A DNA stretch of 64,000 nucleotides from Filimonas lacunae (GTDB lineage Bacteria; Bacteroidota; Bacteroidia; Chitinophagales; Chitinophagaceae), in contig NZ_AP017422.1 of assembly GCF_002355595.1 (NCBI RefSeq), forward strand, positions 6,328,823 through 6,392,822, given 5' to 3'. Of the stretch, positions 27,801 to 35,458 are shown piece after piece (within the stretch, counting starts at the first letter, position 1; every line of letters begins with the position of its first letter). The notes below the pieces were generated by a model that had not been told where the DNA came from, made no database searches, and saw only the letters and a program-made list of their open reading frames with translations. The position numbers were made by a program, and so were the translations under genes.

Positions 27801-29289
27801 AATAGCTGGGGTCGTAAGAGTTAACCGCGTCATCTGCTGAGTTAACCACGATACCTGCATAGTTTTCAGAAGTGGTAGTAGTACTCATAGAAATGGTACA
27901 ATTTTTAACCACGTTGTAATCTGCGTCATTCAACAGGTGAAAGCCGAAGCCATATTGGCTGGAGGTAGTGCCCGTTGCTGTTACCTTCAGATTATCGAAT
28001 ATAAAATAATCTGCACCGTTTAACTTAATTACCGCACGCTCGTTGGTGTTGGTAGAGGTATAAGCAATGGTGGCTCCATTACCATTAAAGGTAATAGTGT
28101 TGGTGGCGCTGGCGCCTACCACCTCGTACAACTTCAGTTGTTCGGTATAGGTTGTGCCGGTGTTTACTACATTGAATACAATGGGCCCATTGATGCCGCA
28201 TTTAATATAATTATACGCATCGTTAAACGACTTGAACACACCCGCCACCGGATCGGAAGCCGTAACACTGTTATTAATAGTGAACGTGCCGTTTACTTGG
28301 GCCGGACTGGTAATTTGTATGCCAGGGGTGTATTTTACTGCGCCGCCATTGCCACAGGTAATTTTTAACCGGTAATAAGTAGAAGCGTTTTGCCCCGTAG
28401 TATAGGTAAACGAAGTAGCCCCACTGATATCAGTGAAGTTGGCGGTATTATTATCAGGCGATTTCTGCCACTGGTAGGTCATTCCTTTAGCCAGTGTTCC
28501 ACTCCACGACAGGTTTACTGTTCCGGTTCCGCAAACAGAAGTAGCAGAAGACACTACAGTGCCTTCGCCAAAGCTGCCATCACACACAGCAGTAGGATAC
28601 CAGTTAAAAATAATATTAGGACGCAACATTTGGCTATACCCCGATTCGGTAGTGGCGTTGGTGCCACAGGCCGAACCTGCCGCCAGGTCGTTGGCAGCAT
28701 AGTTATGCGAACAGTTGAATGACATCATACTCCAGGTTACGGAGTTGTTAACAGAGTTGGTAACGGAAGTGGCCGCATCAGCGGAACCATTACACATTTC
28801 TATAATAATGTTATCTGTACCATTCCAGATAAAAGGAACAGGCAGCGTGAACGTATTTACACCATCAGTAGCAAAGTAATCCTGCGCACTGGTGCTCACC
28901 GCATTGCTGATGGTTTCCCAGGAAGTATTGCTGAGGGCAGTGACACTGGTACCACCGATTTTAAATACCAGGTTTTCAATAACATCTGCTCCATTGGTAG
29001 CAGATACAGTGAACTTAATGGCTTGTATTTCACCAGGTAGCATGCCAGCAGCCTGTAATTCGGATGCCAGGTACAGGTATTGTGCCCTGGACGACTCTCT
29101 ATAGTCTTGCAAAGGACAGGGCGATTGTAAAGCAAACCCTATAAAGTTGGGCTGGGCATAGTTGCTACCATTAGTGGTATTGCCAATGGAATAATCAACC
29201 TGCGACCAGGCAGTTGAAAAACTTCCGGATAGCACTACCAAAAGCAGGAATGCAGTTTTAAAAAAAATCAGAGTGGATTTTTTCCTCAT
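21826..29289 (-). CDS. Giant T9SS type B cargo adhesin with duplicated beta-helix, 2487 aa
   Basis: First gene of the operon. Signal peptide 1-29 (ends STAWSQ). Residues about 30-230 form a beta-sandwich module; then an Ig-like unit; a right-handed beta-helix about 335-800 (repeats such as NTISNNTFKNFYQYGIYFSYN); a second Ig-like unit; a second beta-helix about 900-1400 that copies the first (GPIVFNV...EQLKLYEVVGASATNTITF versus GPIVFDV...EQIRIAEIPGASATNTVTF); the IgGFc-binding-like module shared with its neighbours from about 1570 (GTRFWIPYPNTQSFWYGNG); PKD-like and FN3-like domains about 2130-2390; and a type B sorting domain to the end (VFIPNSFTPNGDGKNDVL, NQWGEKVFETSDV). Beta-helices in such proteins bind or cleave glycans; no catalytic set is evident. 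ATG 29289. Confidence 0.93.
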   Translation of the reverse strand: MRKKSTLIFFKTAFLLLVVLSGSFSTAWSQVDYSIGNTTNGSNYAQPNFIGFALQSPCPLQDYRESSRAQYLYLASELQAAGMLPGEIQAIKFTVSATNGADVIENLVFKIGGTSVTALSNTSWETISNAVSTSAQDYFATDGVNTFTLPVPFIWNGTDNIIIEMCNGSADAATSVTNSVNNSVTWSMMSFNCSHNYAANDLAAGSACGTNATTESGYSQMLRPNIIFNWYPTAVCDGSFGEGTVVSSATSVCGTGTVNLSWSGTLAKGMTYQWQKSPDNNTANFTDISGATSFTYTTGQNASTYYRLKITCGNGGAVKYTPGIQITSPAQVNGTFTINNSVTASDPVAGVFKSFNDAYNYIKCGINGPIVFNVVNTGTTYTEQLKLYEVVGASATNTITFNGNGATIAYTSTNTNERAVIKLNGADYFIFDNLKVTATGTTSSQYGFGFHLLNDADYNVVKNCTISMSTTTTSENYAGIVVNSADDAVNSYDPSYCDYNTFDHNTIIGGTYGVGLFSAESSAIQHNTISNNTFKNFYQYGIYFSYNYFLTIEGNDFSRPDRTASTTQTYGIYGFYISSFVKVNKNRFHTFFAAQPDNTGDFIGIRFHSVDGEVGNENIVSNNLIYDIVSRGKLFGIYSSYSDAAFYFYNTISFDDVASTATLPTYGFYQEGQSGDLVYKNNIVSITRTGAGKKYAMYFATPETIVFTTDYNNLHVASHPTCFTGYINNAEVKTLADWKIASAQDAHSTDGEPGFTDIAGGNFQPTSVLLMDKGTPVSITTDVLGATRSTTKPDIGSYEYNLPGCTTGFSAGTAYATSGNTSCSNKQVTLNLKNYDLGAGLTFTWESSPNGTNQWTAVSGDLEYPAYTFVTGTQTLYYRCAVSCNGGTPVRSTVAQITIGASFPAGTYTIDKTQPTDPAGSKNFASFKEAVAAISCGIAGPIVFDVKAGTYAEQIRIAEIPGASATNTVTFKSVDNNPATATLQYTSTKVAENYVVRLDSARFINFKALTVASTDYTYGVVFDIVNTAGNDSILNCVINAPVALTKAETCSGIYAATGFVGGNLVIKGNTIKNGAKGVFVNGATTTDNSTYATVTYSSNNIIESNTFTGTYDQAVYVANTSRLRVFNNTITINSANVNTNYGSGTAGIFVTNSDTALVVTGNNITISNNKGYVYGIALTYNNNTAAERGKVLNNKVVAVEGQTMRIYGLTSDHNSNMDVMNNTVSVASTVSGSSNGSNTVALQTLSSLNINYYNNTFINSSTKTGVYNVACYVDHQYGSEGGNVNMKNNVFANIGGGPALHYLYNPYQIKSDYNLIYSTGAVLIKQSPSSTDKNYANLAAWIADYAVDMHSIVYEPGIVSNKDVQPDVTNEKSWAMQGRGVQIAGNNVDINGNARSTTLLDGVPDLGAYEFLPTVAPPALTATPATPAAGTTQVFNMGSDTVMKITWGASVPTAVTMKRYSGVLPDGLAATEKSMYYYVDADVTGAGTYQYNVQQYYIDPWLRNVTPESVAKVGKTDATGKWVVNANSKIDSLLNILSDVNQDFLDKFTGLTDGKAPEKPVVITTPDSTTAGTRFWIPYPNTQSFWYGNGQVLKLYLGAQKATTATVTINGTSYSKTYTIPAGGVTLTSEIPKSGEWDARILTEGLSNRAILVESADPITVNVDIPAQVSSNILPTGTYSKEYTALGYNQISSYNSGIATSFVEVVADNDNTVVQITPSAATAGGRVAGVPFQVTLNRGEIYQVQGAFKTYHADQYSYECYDLTGTRVVSVPNSKGDCFPIAVFSGSSSSSVRCADYETGSELPLYQQNMPATAWGKHFLYAPMNTSLVIGETMYHIYRIQVKDPATVVKRNGTVLTGLQNNNYYQFLSNEAEAIDADKPVMVAQIQTWLLDCMNDISMESGSRESLLYLTPLGNGVNKSTLFRKYGTGRYGWTGPLPAYNYITVVLPNEGLTSLKIDGSNTFDNVITHPANAAYSVVTKRWASKDTISQITCDTLFTGTAYMPGSPTSAYSYNVGYQVPRVKLKNDAIVNQYNTSDTANAYACVGTGFKPVIALPVAASALVWKLSSVSGVTPATDITVKNPVAIDTVEMDFKDYYVYQLNQNVEFSSVGTYSIPVTAAYVEATGSCERTVDGAVHVKVVASPVADFAITYSGCVNTNAQYNGSVTSAENATAYSWTWKLGDTTTAYTQQVTKMYTKGGTYNVVLQVVTADGCAADTTKKIMVNAAPMADVISDSVGTCPGSNATFQIKDPVTNVTYNWYNTNAGGAAISTGTDYTATNVTVKQYYYIGTTLNGCNSDTMKRVVAYIIPAVAATVVEADSVGVYTVRFAWQAVTNATGYEVSTDNGLSWITPSSGATGLTHTISGLKPLQTVTLIVRALGGCEIKESNTATATTLSDKVFIPNSFTPNGDGKNDVLKVYSQNIKTLRFMVFNQWGEKVFETSDVSIGWNGAYNGKPQPSGVYMYVSRMELTTGEVVEKKGTINLVR

Positions 29290-29346
29290 TATAGTTAGTA
29301 TTTGGGTGGTAAAACCCGGAGCCTGACAGCCCGGGTTTGCTTCGGG

Positions 29347-29354
29347 TAAAGGTA
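29347..29354 (-). promoter_or_regulatory. Possible -7 box for the T9SS cargo operon
   Basis: Minus strand TACCTTTA matches the Bacteroidota TAnnTTTG box at 7 of 8 positions, 58 bases upstream of the ATG at 29289. No TTG -33 element is present at normal spacing, so the promoter may need an activator. Confidence 0.35.
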
Positions 29355-29396
29355 GTTTTCGCCTTTTTGCTATCTGTAAGCATAAAACACAAAAAC

Positions 29397-29418
29397 AATT
29401 GAGTAGAACTACTCAATT
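29397..29418. promoter_or_regulatory. Perfect 10-bp inverted repeat upstream of the cargo operon
   Basis: Arms AATTGAGTAG and CTACTCAATT with a 2-base centre form a 22-bp palindrome, centred about 54 bp upstream of the possible -7 box. The spacing suits an activator site for a dimeric regulator. It shows no T-run, so it is not a terminator. Confidence 0.6.
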
Positions 29419-29463
29419 TCACCTCCCTGAATGTAGCCGTATGCCAGCACAGGTGAGCGCAAT

Positions 29464-29489
29464 AAAAAAGGCCCGGCAAACGCCGGGCC
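29464..29489 (-). terminator. Terminator of the polysaccharide operon
   Basis: Minus strand GGCCCGGC / GCCGGGCC perfect 8-bp stem with a 4-base loop, followed by TTTTTT. It lies about 95 bp after the stop of the 558-aa lipoprotein gene and separates it from the cargo operon. Confidence 0.93.
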
Positions 29490-29584
29490 CTTCCCCATAT
29501 TCCAAGTTATCAGAAGCAGCAACCATAAGGTTGCCGTAAATACTACATCATTATTACATTGGCCGCTTTATGCAACCGCCTGCT

Positions 29585-31261
29585 TTATTTACAATATTTG
29601 TTATTTTTTACTGCATAGGTAAACATCATCACAGCCTTCGTGTTTCCGTCAGAATAGCTTAAAGAATAATCTGCATTGTTTTCAGCAGAAGTTAAAGACT
29701 GGCCTATTCTGCTAATAGTTACCTGCTTACCATCTGTAGGCGACGAAAACGAACTATTGAAGTCGTATTGCTTATTGTTCACCAAACTGGTAGTTACCAG
29801 GTTTCCATCTGCATTTACCACTCCTAATGGTTTATAATCACCTACCCCTGCTTCGCGATACATAATAATAGTGCCACCCGGCGCTTTGGTTCCTACAGCC
29901 GGAGAATTACCATTGGCGCATTTACCAGCAATGCTAATGGTGAGCTGAGGTTGTGTAGGTGTTACCACCGGAATATCCAGACCTAAAACACCTGTAAGTG
30001 CCGAACAAAGATCCAGCGTTACACTACCAATTTGCGCCCCCAGGCTGTTATAGGCTGTAATAGTAATATTTCCTTTAGGTAATCCTGTTAATACCAGCTG
30101 TGTATGTGAACTATCAAATACCGAAACTGTGCTGGTAACTGTTTTTTGCAACAGCGCAGAATACACCTTAAAGGAATAAGGATCGGTGCTTACACCCGGC
30201 ATATTAGAAGACTGTAAATTAACTGTGAAAGAAGTAGCAGGACATAACAGGTTATCGCTGGCAGCCATGTCAATTAAAAAGGTGGTCAAATGCGATATAC
30301 CAAAATTGGCAGTAAGGCTATTAGCAGTACCGCCCACTGTTCCTGAGCTTTCATACGTCCAGGTGTTAGTGCTTACTTCATAACTGTATACTTTAAATAC
30401 ATCACCTAATTTCAATGCCTGACCAGTTACCGGGTTTTGTGTATTTTCATTTAGCCCAAACTCGATATTTACCGGTTTGCTGAATTTCTTTACATCTGTA
30501 CCTCCGGCAGTCATTTCAATAGAAGCCATGGCTGCAGGTGAAAATAAAATTCTGGTAGGTACACCGTTAATCATAACCCCATCCTGCACAAGACTTCCTC
30601 CCGGAATAAACTGTAAGGCTTCCGGCTTTTCTACATCAAAGTTAGCCACAGAAGCACTTACACTGGCAGCATTGATAGGATTACCATTGGCATCCTGTAT
30701 CTGTGTGCCTGCGTCTATTTTTAAAGTAGCGGTTTGTTCAGCTGTTGCAGAAAGTGAAGTGCCTACTTCTACCGGAGCGGTACTCACTCCATTGCTTAGT
30801 GCAATAGTTTGTGTAGTTACAGCAACACCTGCAGCCGGCTTGGTAAGGTTTAACATAGGGTAGGTTTTCAATGGCTTATTGTAATCGCCATAAACAAAGT
30901 TTACCGTAATGTTTTCATCTCTGAAACCTGGCGCCTGTACCAGCAGATTTACCGTAAAAGTAGATCCTGATGCAGGACTGGCTTCCGGATGTAAACCTAC
31001 TGTTATCATACCATTGATCACATTTATTTTCTTAAAGCCAGACAAGTCATATATCTCTCCGGCATTATTACCTACAGCAGTTACTGTTAAACCAGCAGGC
31101 ACACTATTGCCATTGGCCGGATCGGAAAATTTATACGAAGCGGTATATTCAAATACCGTAGAGTTAAAATAATAGGTAAAGCCATCCGTAGGCTTTTTAC
31201 AACGCAGGAATAATCCTACAGCTAAAATCAAAGAAAGAGCAAGGAGTAATTTTGTTTTCAT
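29585..31261 (-). CDS. Lipoprotein of unknown function, 558 aa
   Basis: Hydrophobic leader ending at a Cys followed by KKP (LILAVGLFLRCKKPTDG), a probable lipoprotein signal although the residue before Cys is Arg. The rest is rich in beta strands, T, S, G and N, with at least two Ig-like or Cna-like sandwiches: about 30-130 (VPAGLTVTAVGNNAGEIYDLSG), about 160-330 (a segment typical of large surface lipoproteins, ending FGISHLTTFLID) and about 335-430 (LVLTGLPKGNITITAYNSLG). No enzyme motif was recognised. It is the last gene before the terminator, 30 bp after the small beta-barrel gene, so it is probably co-transcribed with the polysaccharide genes. A structural or anchoring surface role is inferred. 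Confidence 0.72.
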   Translation of the reverse strand: MKTKLLLALSLILAVGLFLRCKKPTDGFTYYFNSTVFEYTASYKFSDPANGNSVPAGLTVTAVGNNAGEIYDLSGFKKINVINGMITVGLHPEASPASGSTFTVNLLVQAPGFRDENITVNFVYGDYNKPLKTYPMLNLTKPAAGVAVTTQTIALSNGVSTAPVEVGTSLSATAEQTATLKIDAGTQIQDANGNPINAASVSASVANFDVEKPEALQFIPGGSLVQDGVMINGVPTRILFSPAAMASIEMTAGGTDVKKFSKPVNIEFGLNENTQNPVTGQALKLGDVFKVYSYEVSTNTWTYESSGTVGGTANSLTANFGISHLTTFLIDMAASDNLLCPATSFTVNLQSSNMPGVSTDPYSFKVYSALLQKTVTSTVSVFDSSHTQLVLTGLPKGNITITAYNSLGAQIGSVTLDLCSALTGVLGLDIPVVTPTQPQLTISIAGKCANGNSPAVGTKAPGGTIIMYREAGVGDYKPLGVVNADGNLVTTSLVNNKQYDFNSSFSSPTDGKQVTISRIGQSLTSAENNADYSLSYSDGNTKAVMMFTYAVKNNKYCK

Positions 31262-31291
31262 ATAATGCGATTAGGTAGATGAAAAATTGGT

Positions 31292-32023
31292 TTAGAAAGC
31301 ATAGCCCAGGCTTAACTGCAACACAGGTAACCAGCGGTAATTTTTAGTGTTTCTGCGAAACTGCGCTTCATTTGAACTGTTTTCTGACAACAGTTTTTCG
31401 CCTGTCATGTGCGCTTCAGGAGCTGGTAAATAATAGCTACCTAATTCCAAAGAAATGCTTACCGGAAACTTACGGGTAGCTTTGAAATCGTAGCCTGCAC
31501 TGGCAAAAGCAGCAACACCATTCCAATCCAGTGTTCCTGTGGAAGAGCCTATCTGCTCCGGCGTTAAGGTTACATCATTCCACTTGTAGTTGGCATCAGG
31601 CGTGATTTTAGCTTCTCCCTTTGCATGAAAGAAGTAACCAATACCCGGACTTAACCGAAAACCAGCCTTTTTAAAAGGATAAAAATCGGCCACCAGGTGT
31701 GCATTCACAAAGTCTTTTGATTTTACTTTCACGTTCGTGTTAATATCGCCCAGTGCTGTTCCTTTAACAGTAGTAGAAAAAGGAAGATAACTGCCGCCCA
31801 GCCTGATAGCCAGAAAAGAATTGACTTTGCGGGAAACATCCAGTCCTAATCCCTGGGTGCCGATAATAACTGCTACCTTATTGGCTCCACGAATAGCAGC
31901 ACGATGTAAGGTGTCGGGCACAGCTACAGCTACTGAATCACTGGTAACTGCATTCACCTGTGCAAAAATCATAGCATTAGCCGATAACAGGCATGCTATC
32001 AGGAACATACATTTTTTGATCAT
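31292..32023 (-). CDS. Outer-membrane beta-barrel protein, 243 aa
   Basis: Signal peptide 1-21 (ends MIFAQ), then a polar linker and alternating strands from about 50 to the C-terminal Phe (LQLSLGYAF), the terminal signature of outer-membrane barrels. Recognisable strand pairs include SFLAIRLGGSYLPF, GFRLSPGIGYFFHA and FASAGYDFKA; size suggests 8-10 strands. No enzymatic motif was seen. It lies 37 bp after the Wzi-like gene and 30 bp before the lipoprotein gene, without terminators, so it belongs to the polysaccharide operon by position. It could help hold or export the polymer, or be a general barrel protein. Confidence 0.75.
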   Translation of the reverse strand: MIKKCMFLIACLLSANAMIFAQVNAVTSDSVAVAVPDTLHRAAIRGANKVAVIIGTQGLGLDVSRKVNSFLAIRLGGSYLPFSTTVKGTALGDINTNVKVKSKDFVNAHLVADFYPFKKAGFRLSPGIGYFFHAKGEAKITPDANYKWNDVTLTPEQIGSSTGTLDWNGVAAFASAGYDFKATRKFPVSISLELGSYYLPAPEAHMTGEKLLSENSSNEAQFRRNTKNYRWLPVLQLSLGYAF

Positions 32024-32060
32024 AGTTTTTTAGTTGATATATGAAGTGGTTGGATATACG

Positions 32061-33551
32061 TTATTTAAAAACCTTTCGCAGCGTAAGTGCCACTGCTACA
32101 TTGTAATACAACAGACTGCCTGTATCCAGTGCCCCTGCCAGATCGAGCATAAAACCTTTCCCGATGGCTTTATCAAAACTGCCATATAAAGACACCTGGT
32201 TTTTCTCATGAAAATATAATGAAGGCGGTGGTGGATACCGATAGGGCCCTGTTGAATGCCCTTCGGGACTGGAACCATATGTGCCCCAGTTTTTAGAGAG
32301 CGCTATTTTTCCAGTAAAGCCTATATCCTTGTAATTACCCTGGATACCTGCATACAAAGCCAACACCCGGTTGTTAACAAAATAATCTCTTTCGTCTCCT
32401 GCTGAAAGTGATGCACGCCCATCGCTTCTCAATGTGATAAAGGGATTACCTATCGCTGCTCCTTTATAAGACCAGCCCTGTGTGTAGACATAGTTGTTAT
32501 AATAGTTTTCATCTCCCGATTTCACATACCGGGCCTTGAGCCCTCCTGCCTGGTTTTTCGTGTACAGCAATTCGAACACCATTTTATGTATATGAAGTGC
32601 ACGGCGTGCTTCCTGCAGATTGATAATACGAATACCATTGAGCCCATCCATTATATTAGCCAGCCTGGCCAAAGCGCCTACATCGTATATGTTTTGCCGA
32701 TATAGAAATACCGCATACCGATCGCCTTTATACTCCATGCCAACATCCACAGACCCCAACTGGTTACCTACTTTGGATTTGGCAAAGGAAGTATCCTGCA
32801 CACTTCCATACGTTTTCCCTAGTACTGCATACAGAAATGTTTTGGCAGGGGATAAAGGAAATATCGAACCATATATGCGCTTTTCATCCCCCCACATCAC
32901 TTCATGGTTAGCACCGATATAAAACTGCAAGCGGGCATCCGGCTTTCCTATCCGTGCATAAAACGAACCTGCATGAAAATACGTTTGCGCATCATTCACA
33001 TTGGGCTGGCGGTCAATATTCTGGACAGGCACTCGCCCTATCCATCCGTACGACAAGCTTGCTTTTACCGCAATCCATTGATTCAACACAGGAAGAGGAG
33101 TATAATCAGACAATCCAATTTTCACCTGTGGAATTCCAAGTGCATTACCGGAAACACTGAACGATCCGGATGACAAAGAAGAATCAGCTAAACCCACCAT
33201 ATCTTTCATACGGCCAGCTGCTATCTCCCAGTTACGCCATTTTAGTTTAGCAAACGCTTCAATAACTGTAACTGCTTTTACACTTCCCTGCACTTCCATC
33301 CCTGCCGACCAATTAAACTCTTTATCTAACTGATAGGGTTTATATACTCCCACAGTCATATCCACCACTCCATCAGGGCTTGGCTTATTACCATATACAG
33401 CTGAACGCATCCAGAATGGCACCTGCTTTTTGTAAGCACCAAACGCACGGGTGCTCACATAGCCTTGCAATGAATCCAGCTGAGCAGTAGCCTGTGCCGT
33501 ACATAGCAGGCACAACACCATCAACAGGAATGATTTAAAAAACTGAATCAT
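32061..33551 (-). CDS. Capsule assembly Wzi-family outer-membrane protein
   Basis: 496 aa from ATG 33551 (an in-frame GTG is one codon upstream). Signal peptide 1-24 (ends QATAQ), then a beta-barrel of the Wzi type recognised by LQGYVSTRAFGAYKKQVPFWMRSAVYG, the EAFAKLKWRNWEIAAGRMKD segment near residue 110 and FYIGANHEVMWGDEKRIYGSIFPLSP about 205-230. Wzi proteins help attach or organise exported capsular polysaccharide at the outer membrane. Its first 17 bases overlap the end of the sugar transferase gene, so the two are coupled. Length is usual for the Bacteroidota branch of the family. Confidence 0.88.
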   Translation of the reverse strand: MIQFFKSFLLMVLCLLCTAQATAQLDSLQGYVSTRAFGAYKKQVPFWMRSAVYGNKPSPDGVVDMTVGVYKPYQLDKEFNWSAGMEVQGSVKAVTVIEAFAKLKWRNWEIAAGRMKDMVGLADSSLSSGSFSVSGNALGIPQVKIGLSDYTPLPVLNQWIAVKASLSYGWIGRVPVQNIDRQPNVNDAQTYFHAGSFYARIGKPDARLQFYIGANHEVMWGDEKRIYGSIFPLSPAKTFLYAVLGKTYGSVQDTSFAKSKVGNQLGSVDVGMEYKGDRYAVFLYRQNIYDVGALARLANIMDGLNGIRIINLQEARRALHIHKMVFELLYTKNQAGGLKARYVKSGDENYYNNYVYTQGWSYKGAAIGNPFITLRSDGRASLSAGDERDYFVNNRVLALYAGIQGNYKDIGFTGKIALSKNWGTYGSSPEGHSTGPYRYPPPPSLYFHEKNQVSLYGSFDKAIGKGFMLDLAGALDTGSLLYYNVAVALTLRKVFK

Positions 33552-34947
33552 CACCTTTTAATATATTAACAACCGTGTACAACACTATTTTAAAATCAAG
33601 CAACAACTTCCAGTTCTCCATATACCAGATATCGTGCGTCACTCTTTTCTCCATCAACAAAGTATCTTTTGTTTCTCCTCTATAGCCACGCACCTGTGCC
33701 CAACCCGTGATGCCTGGTTTTAAAAACTGCCTTACCATATACTCGCTGATAATAGCGCTGTATTTTTCCGTATGCTTAAGCATATGCGGCCTGGGGCCTA
33801 CAATGCTCATATCTCCTTTTAACACATTAAAAAACTGGGGAAACTCATCTAAACTTGTTCTTCTTAAAAAGCTACCCACACGTGTTACCCTGGCATCTCC
33901 CCGGGTAGCCTGCATGTCGTCGCTGTATTTATTCAAAAACATGCTGCGAAACTTAAAGCACATAAAGGGACGATTATTACGCCCCGAACGTAGCTGTGTA
34001 AAAAACACCGGACCTTTCGATTCCAGTTTAATAAGCAACGCCACCAGTGGCAACAACCACGACAGCACCAGCACTATTACCAGCAGACTAAACACCACAT
34101 CAAACATTCTTTTTACTATCCGGTTACGGTATCTGTCTAAAGGTTCTGCCCTCAGACTTTCTACCTGAAAATGATCCATATAATGCAGGCGCACATTCTC
34201 CTTACGACCTGGCCTTACCCCTTTCAATGCATGCTTGTCTACAAACTTTACCCGCACACAATTTTTTTCGGCGGTTTCCAGCAAAGAAGTCAGTTCGTCG
34301 CTATGTCTGTAGGGCGAAGCAAAATAAATTTCACGTATATCGTTTTTCCGGGCAAACTCAATACAGTTTTCAATAGGGTTAATGATCCTGCCATCTTTAC
34401 CCACCGAAAGCTTGCCTGGTTCTTCCAGGTCAAACATTTTTTCTACGCTGTACAACCTGTTCTGCTCTTTAAAATAATCGGCCAGCTGCACGGCATTATT
34501 ACTATGGCCTACAATAGCGATACGCTGGGTGAGCCTTGTTTTCTTTATTACAAAGTCTAATACATACGCATTAAATATGCGCACAAGGGTTAATAATACT
34601 GCCAGTGTAACAAAGTAGGCAAACAATACCTGAACAGCTTCATCCATTCCATACGAATGCACTACATACGCCGCCACAATAGCAGAAAAAAGTAAAAAGG
34701 TTTTCAGGGTGTTTTTATAAATCAACTTTACCACTGCGTTGGTATGGTAGGCATATAAATCGCAAAACACGGCAGCCGCCACCCAGGCCACATTGTACAT
34801 TAAATAATCATTATTGTCTGCAACAAACGAAAGCTCTATTCCGCTAATGGAAAATACCAGGTGAAAGCAAAGTAAACAGACATTAATAATGACAAAATCA
34901 CAAATAATGAAGGTTAGTCTAAACAGCTGAATTGATCGATTTCCCAT
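33535..34947 (-). CDS. Undecaprenyl-phosphate sugar phosphotransferase (initiating enzyme)
   Basis: Polyprenyl glycosylphosphotransferase that loads the first sugar phosphate, probably glucose, onto undecaprenyl phosphate in the inner membrane. Several N-terminal membrane helices, a nucleotide-binding-like middle (QRIAIVGHSNNAVQLADYF) and the C-terminal bacterial sugar transferase domain with KRMFDVVFS, GPVFFTQLRSGRN, FKFRSM, LRRTSLDEFPQFFNVLKGDMSIVGPRP and PGITGWAQVRGYRG. I take ATG 34947 (MGNRSIQLFRL) as the start, 28 bases after pssE; the in-frame ATG at 34995 would overlap pssE by 20 bases. Its place late in the operon is unusual but harmless. Confidence 0.93.
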   Translation of the reverse strand: MGNRSIQLFRLTFIICDFVIINVCLLCFHLVFSISGIELSFVADNNDYLMYNVAWVAAAVFCDLYAYHTNAVVKLIYKNTLKTFLLFSAIVAAYVVHSYGMDEAVQVLFAYFVTLAVLLTLVRIFNAYVLDFVIKKTRLTQRIAIVGHSNNAVQLADYFKEQNRLYSVEKMFDLEEPGKLSVGKDGRIINPIENCIEFARKNDIREIYFASPYRHSDELTSLLETAEKNCVRVKFVDKHALKGVRPGRKENVRLHYMDHFQVESLRAEPLDRYRNRIVKRMFDVVFSLLVIVLVLSWLLPLVALLIKLESKGPVFFTQLRSGRNNRPFMCFKFRSMFLNKYSDDMQATRGDARVTRVGSFLRRTSLDEFPQFFNVLKGDMSIVGPRPHMLKHTEKYSAIISEYMVRQFLKPGITGWAQVRGYRGETKDTLLMEKRVTHDIWYMENWKLLLDFKIVLYTVVNILKGDDSVF

Positions 34948-34975
34948 ATTATTCGTTTTTAAAGATGTAAACACA

Positions 34976-35458
34976 TCACGATGAAATAAACGCATTTAAC
35001 TCAGACAGCAGTTGTTCCGATGCAACTGCTCCTATCGTATGCAATGGTTTTAAATTCTGGTGTAAAACATAATCTACTTTTTCGGCTAGCAACGCCTCGT
35101 CATACACAACGTGTATATACTTTAGTTCCTCCATATATTTAGCAGTAGCCATCTGGTGATTGCTACGATGCTCTTTGTATTGTAACTGACGGGGCAGCAC
35201 TATAATAGGCTTTCCCTTCTCCAGCGCAGAAATAATAGTACCCATGCCCGCATGCGCAATAATTAAAGAAGCTTTATTGAAATACTGATTAAATCCTACG
35301 GGATCTAAAAAAGGATAGCAGGTCATATGCTTTACCACATGTCTGGTATGTGCCACCTGGGCCACTACTTCGTGCTCTTTTATCACACCCGCCATATCAT
35401 CTACCGCCTTTATCAACCTGTCAAAAGGCTCCTGTGTACCTATTGTCACGAATATCAT
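34976..35458 (-). CDS. pssE: PssE-like glycosyltransferase subunit
   Basis: 160 aa from ATG 35458 (MIFVTIGTQEPFDRLIKAVDDM). It corresponds to the C-terminal half of GT28/Alg13-type enzymes: VTIGTQ at the N-terminus and SLIIAHAGMGTIISALEKGKPIIVLPRQ at about 75-105, which binds the UDP-sugar. In other bacteria PssD (Alg14-like) and PssE form one glycosyltransferase. Its ATG overlaps the TGA of pssD in an ATGA arrangement, ensuring coupled synthesis of the two subunits. The sugar donor (UDP-GlcA, UDP-Gal or UDP-GlcNAc in known systems) cannot be told. Confidence 0.87.
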   Translation of the reverse strand: MIFVTIGTQEPFDRLIKAVDDMAGVIKEHEVVAQVAHTRHVVKHMTCYPFLDPVGFNQYFNKASLIIAHAGMGTIISALEKGKPIIVLPRQLQYKEHRSNHQMATAKYMEELKYIHVVYDEALLAEKVDYVLHQNLKPLHTIGAVASEQLLSELNAFISS

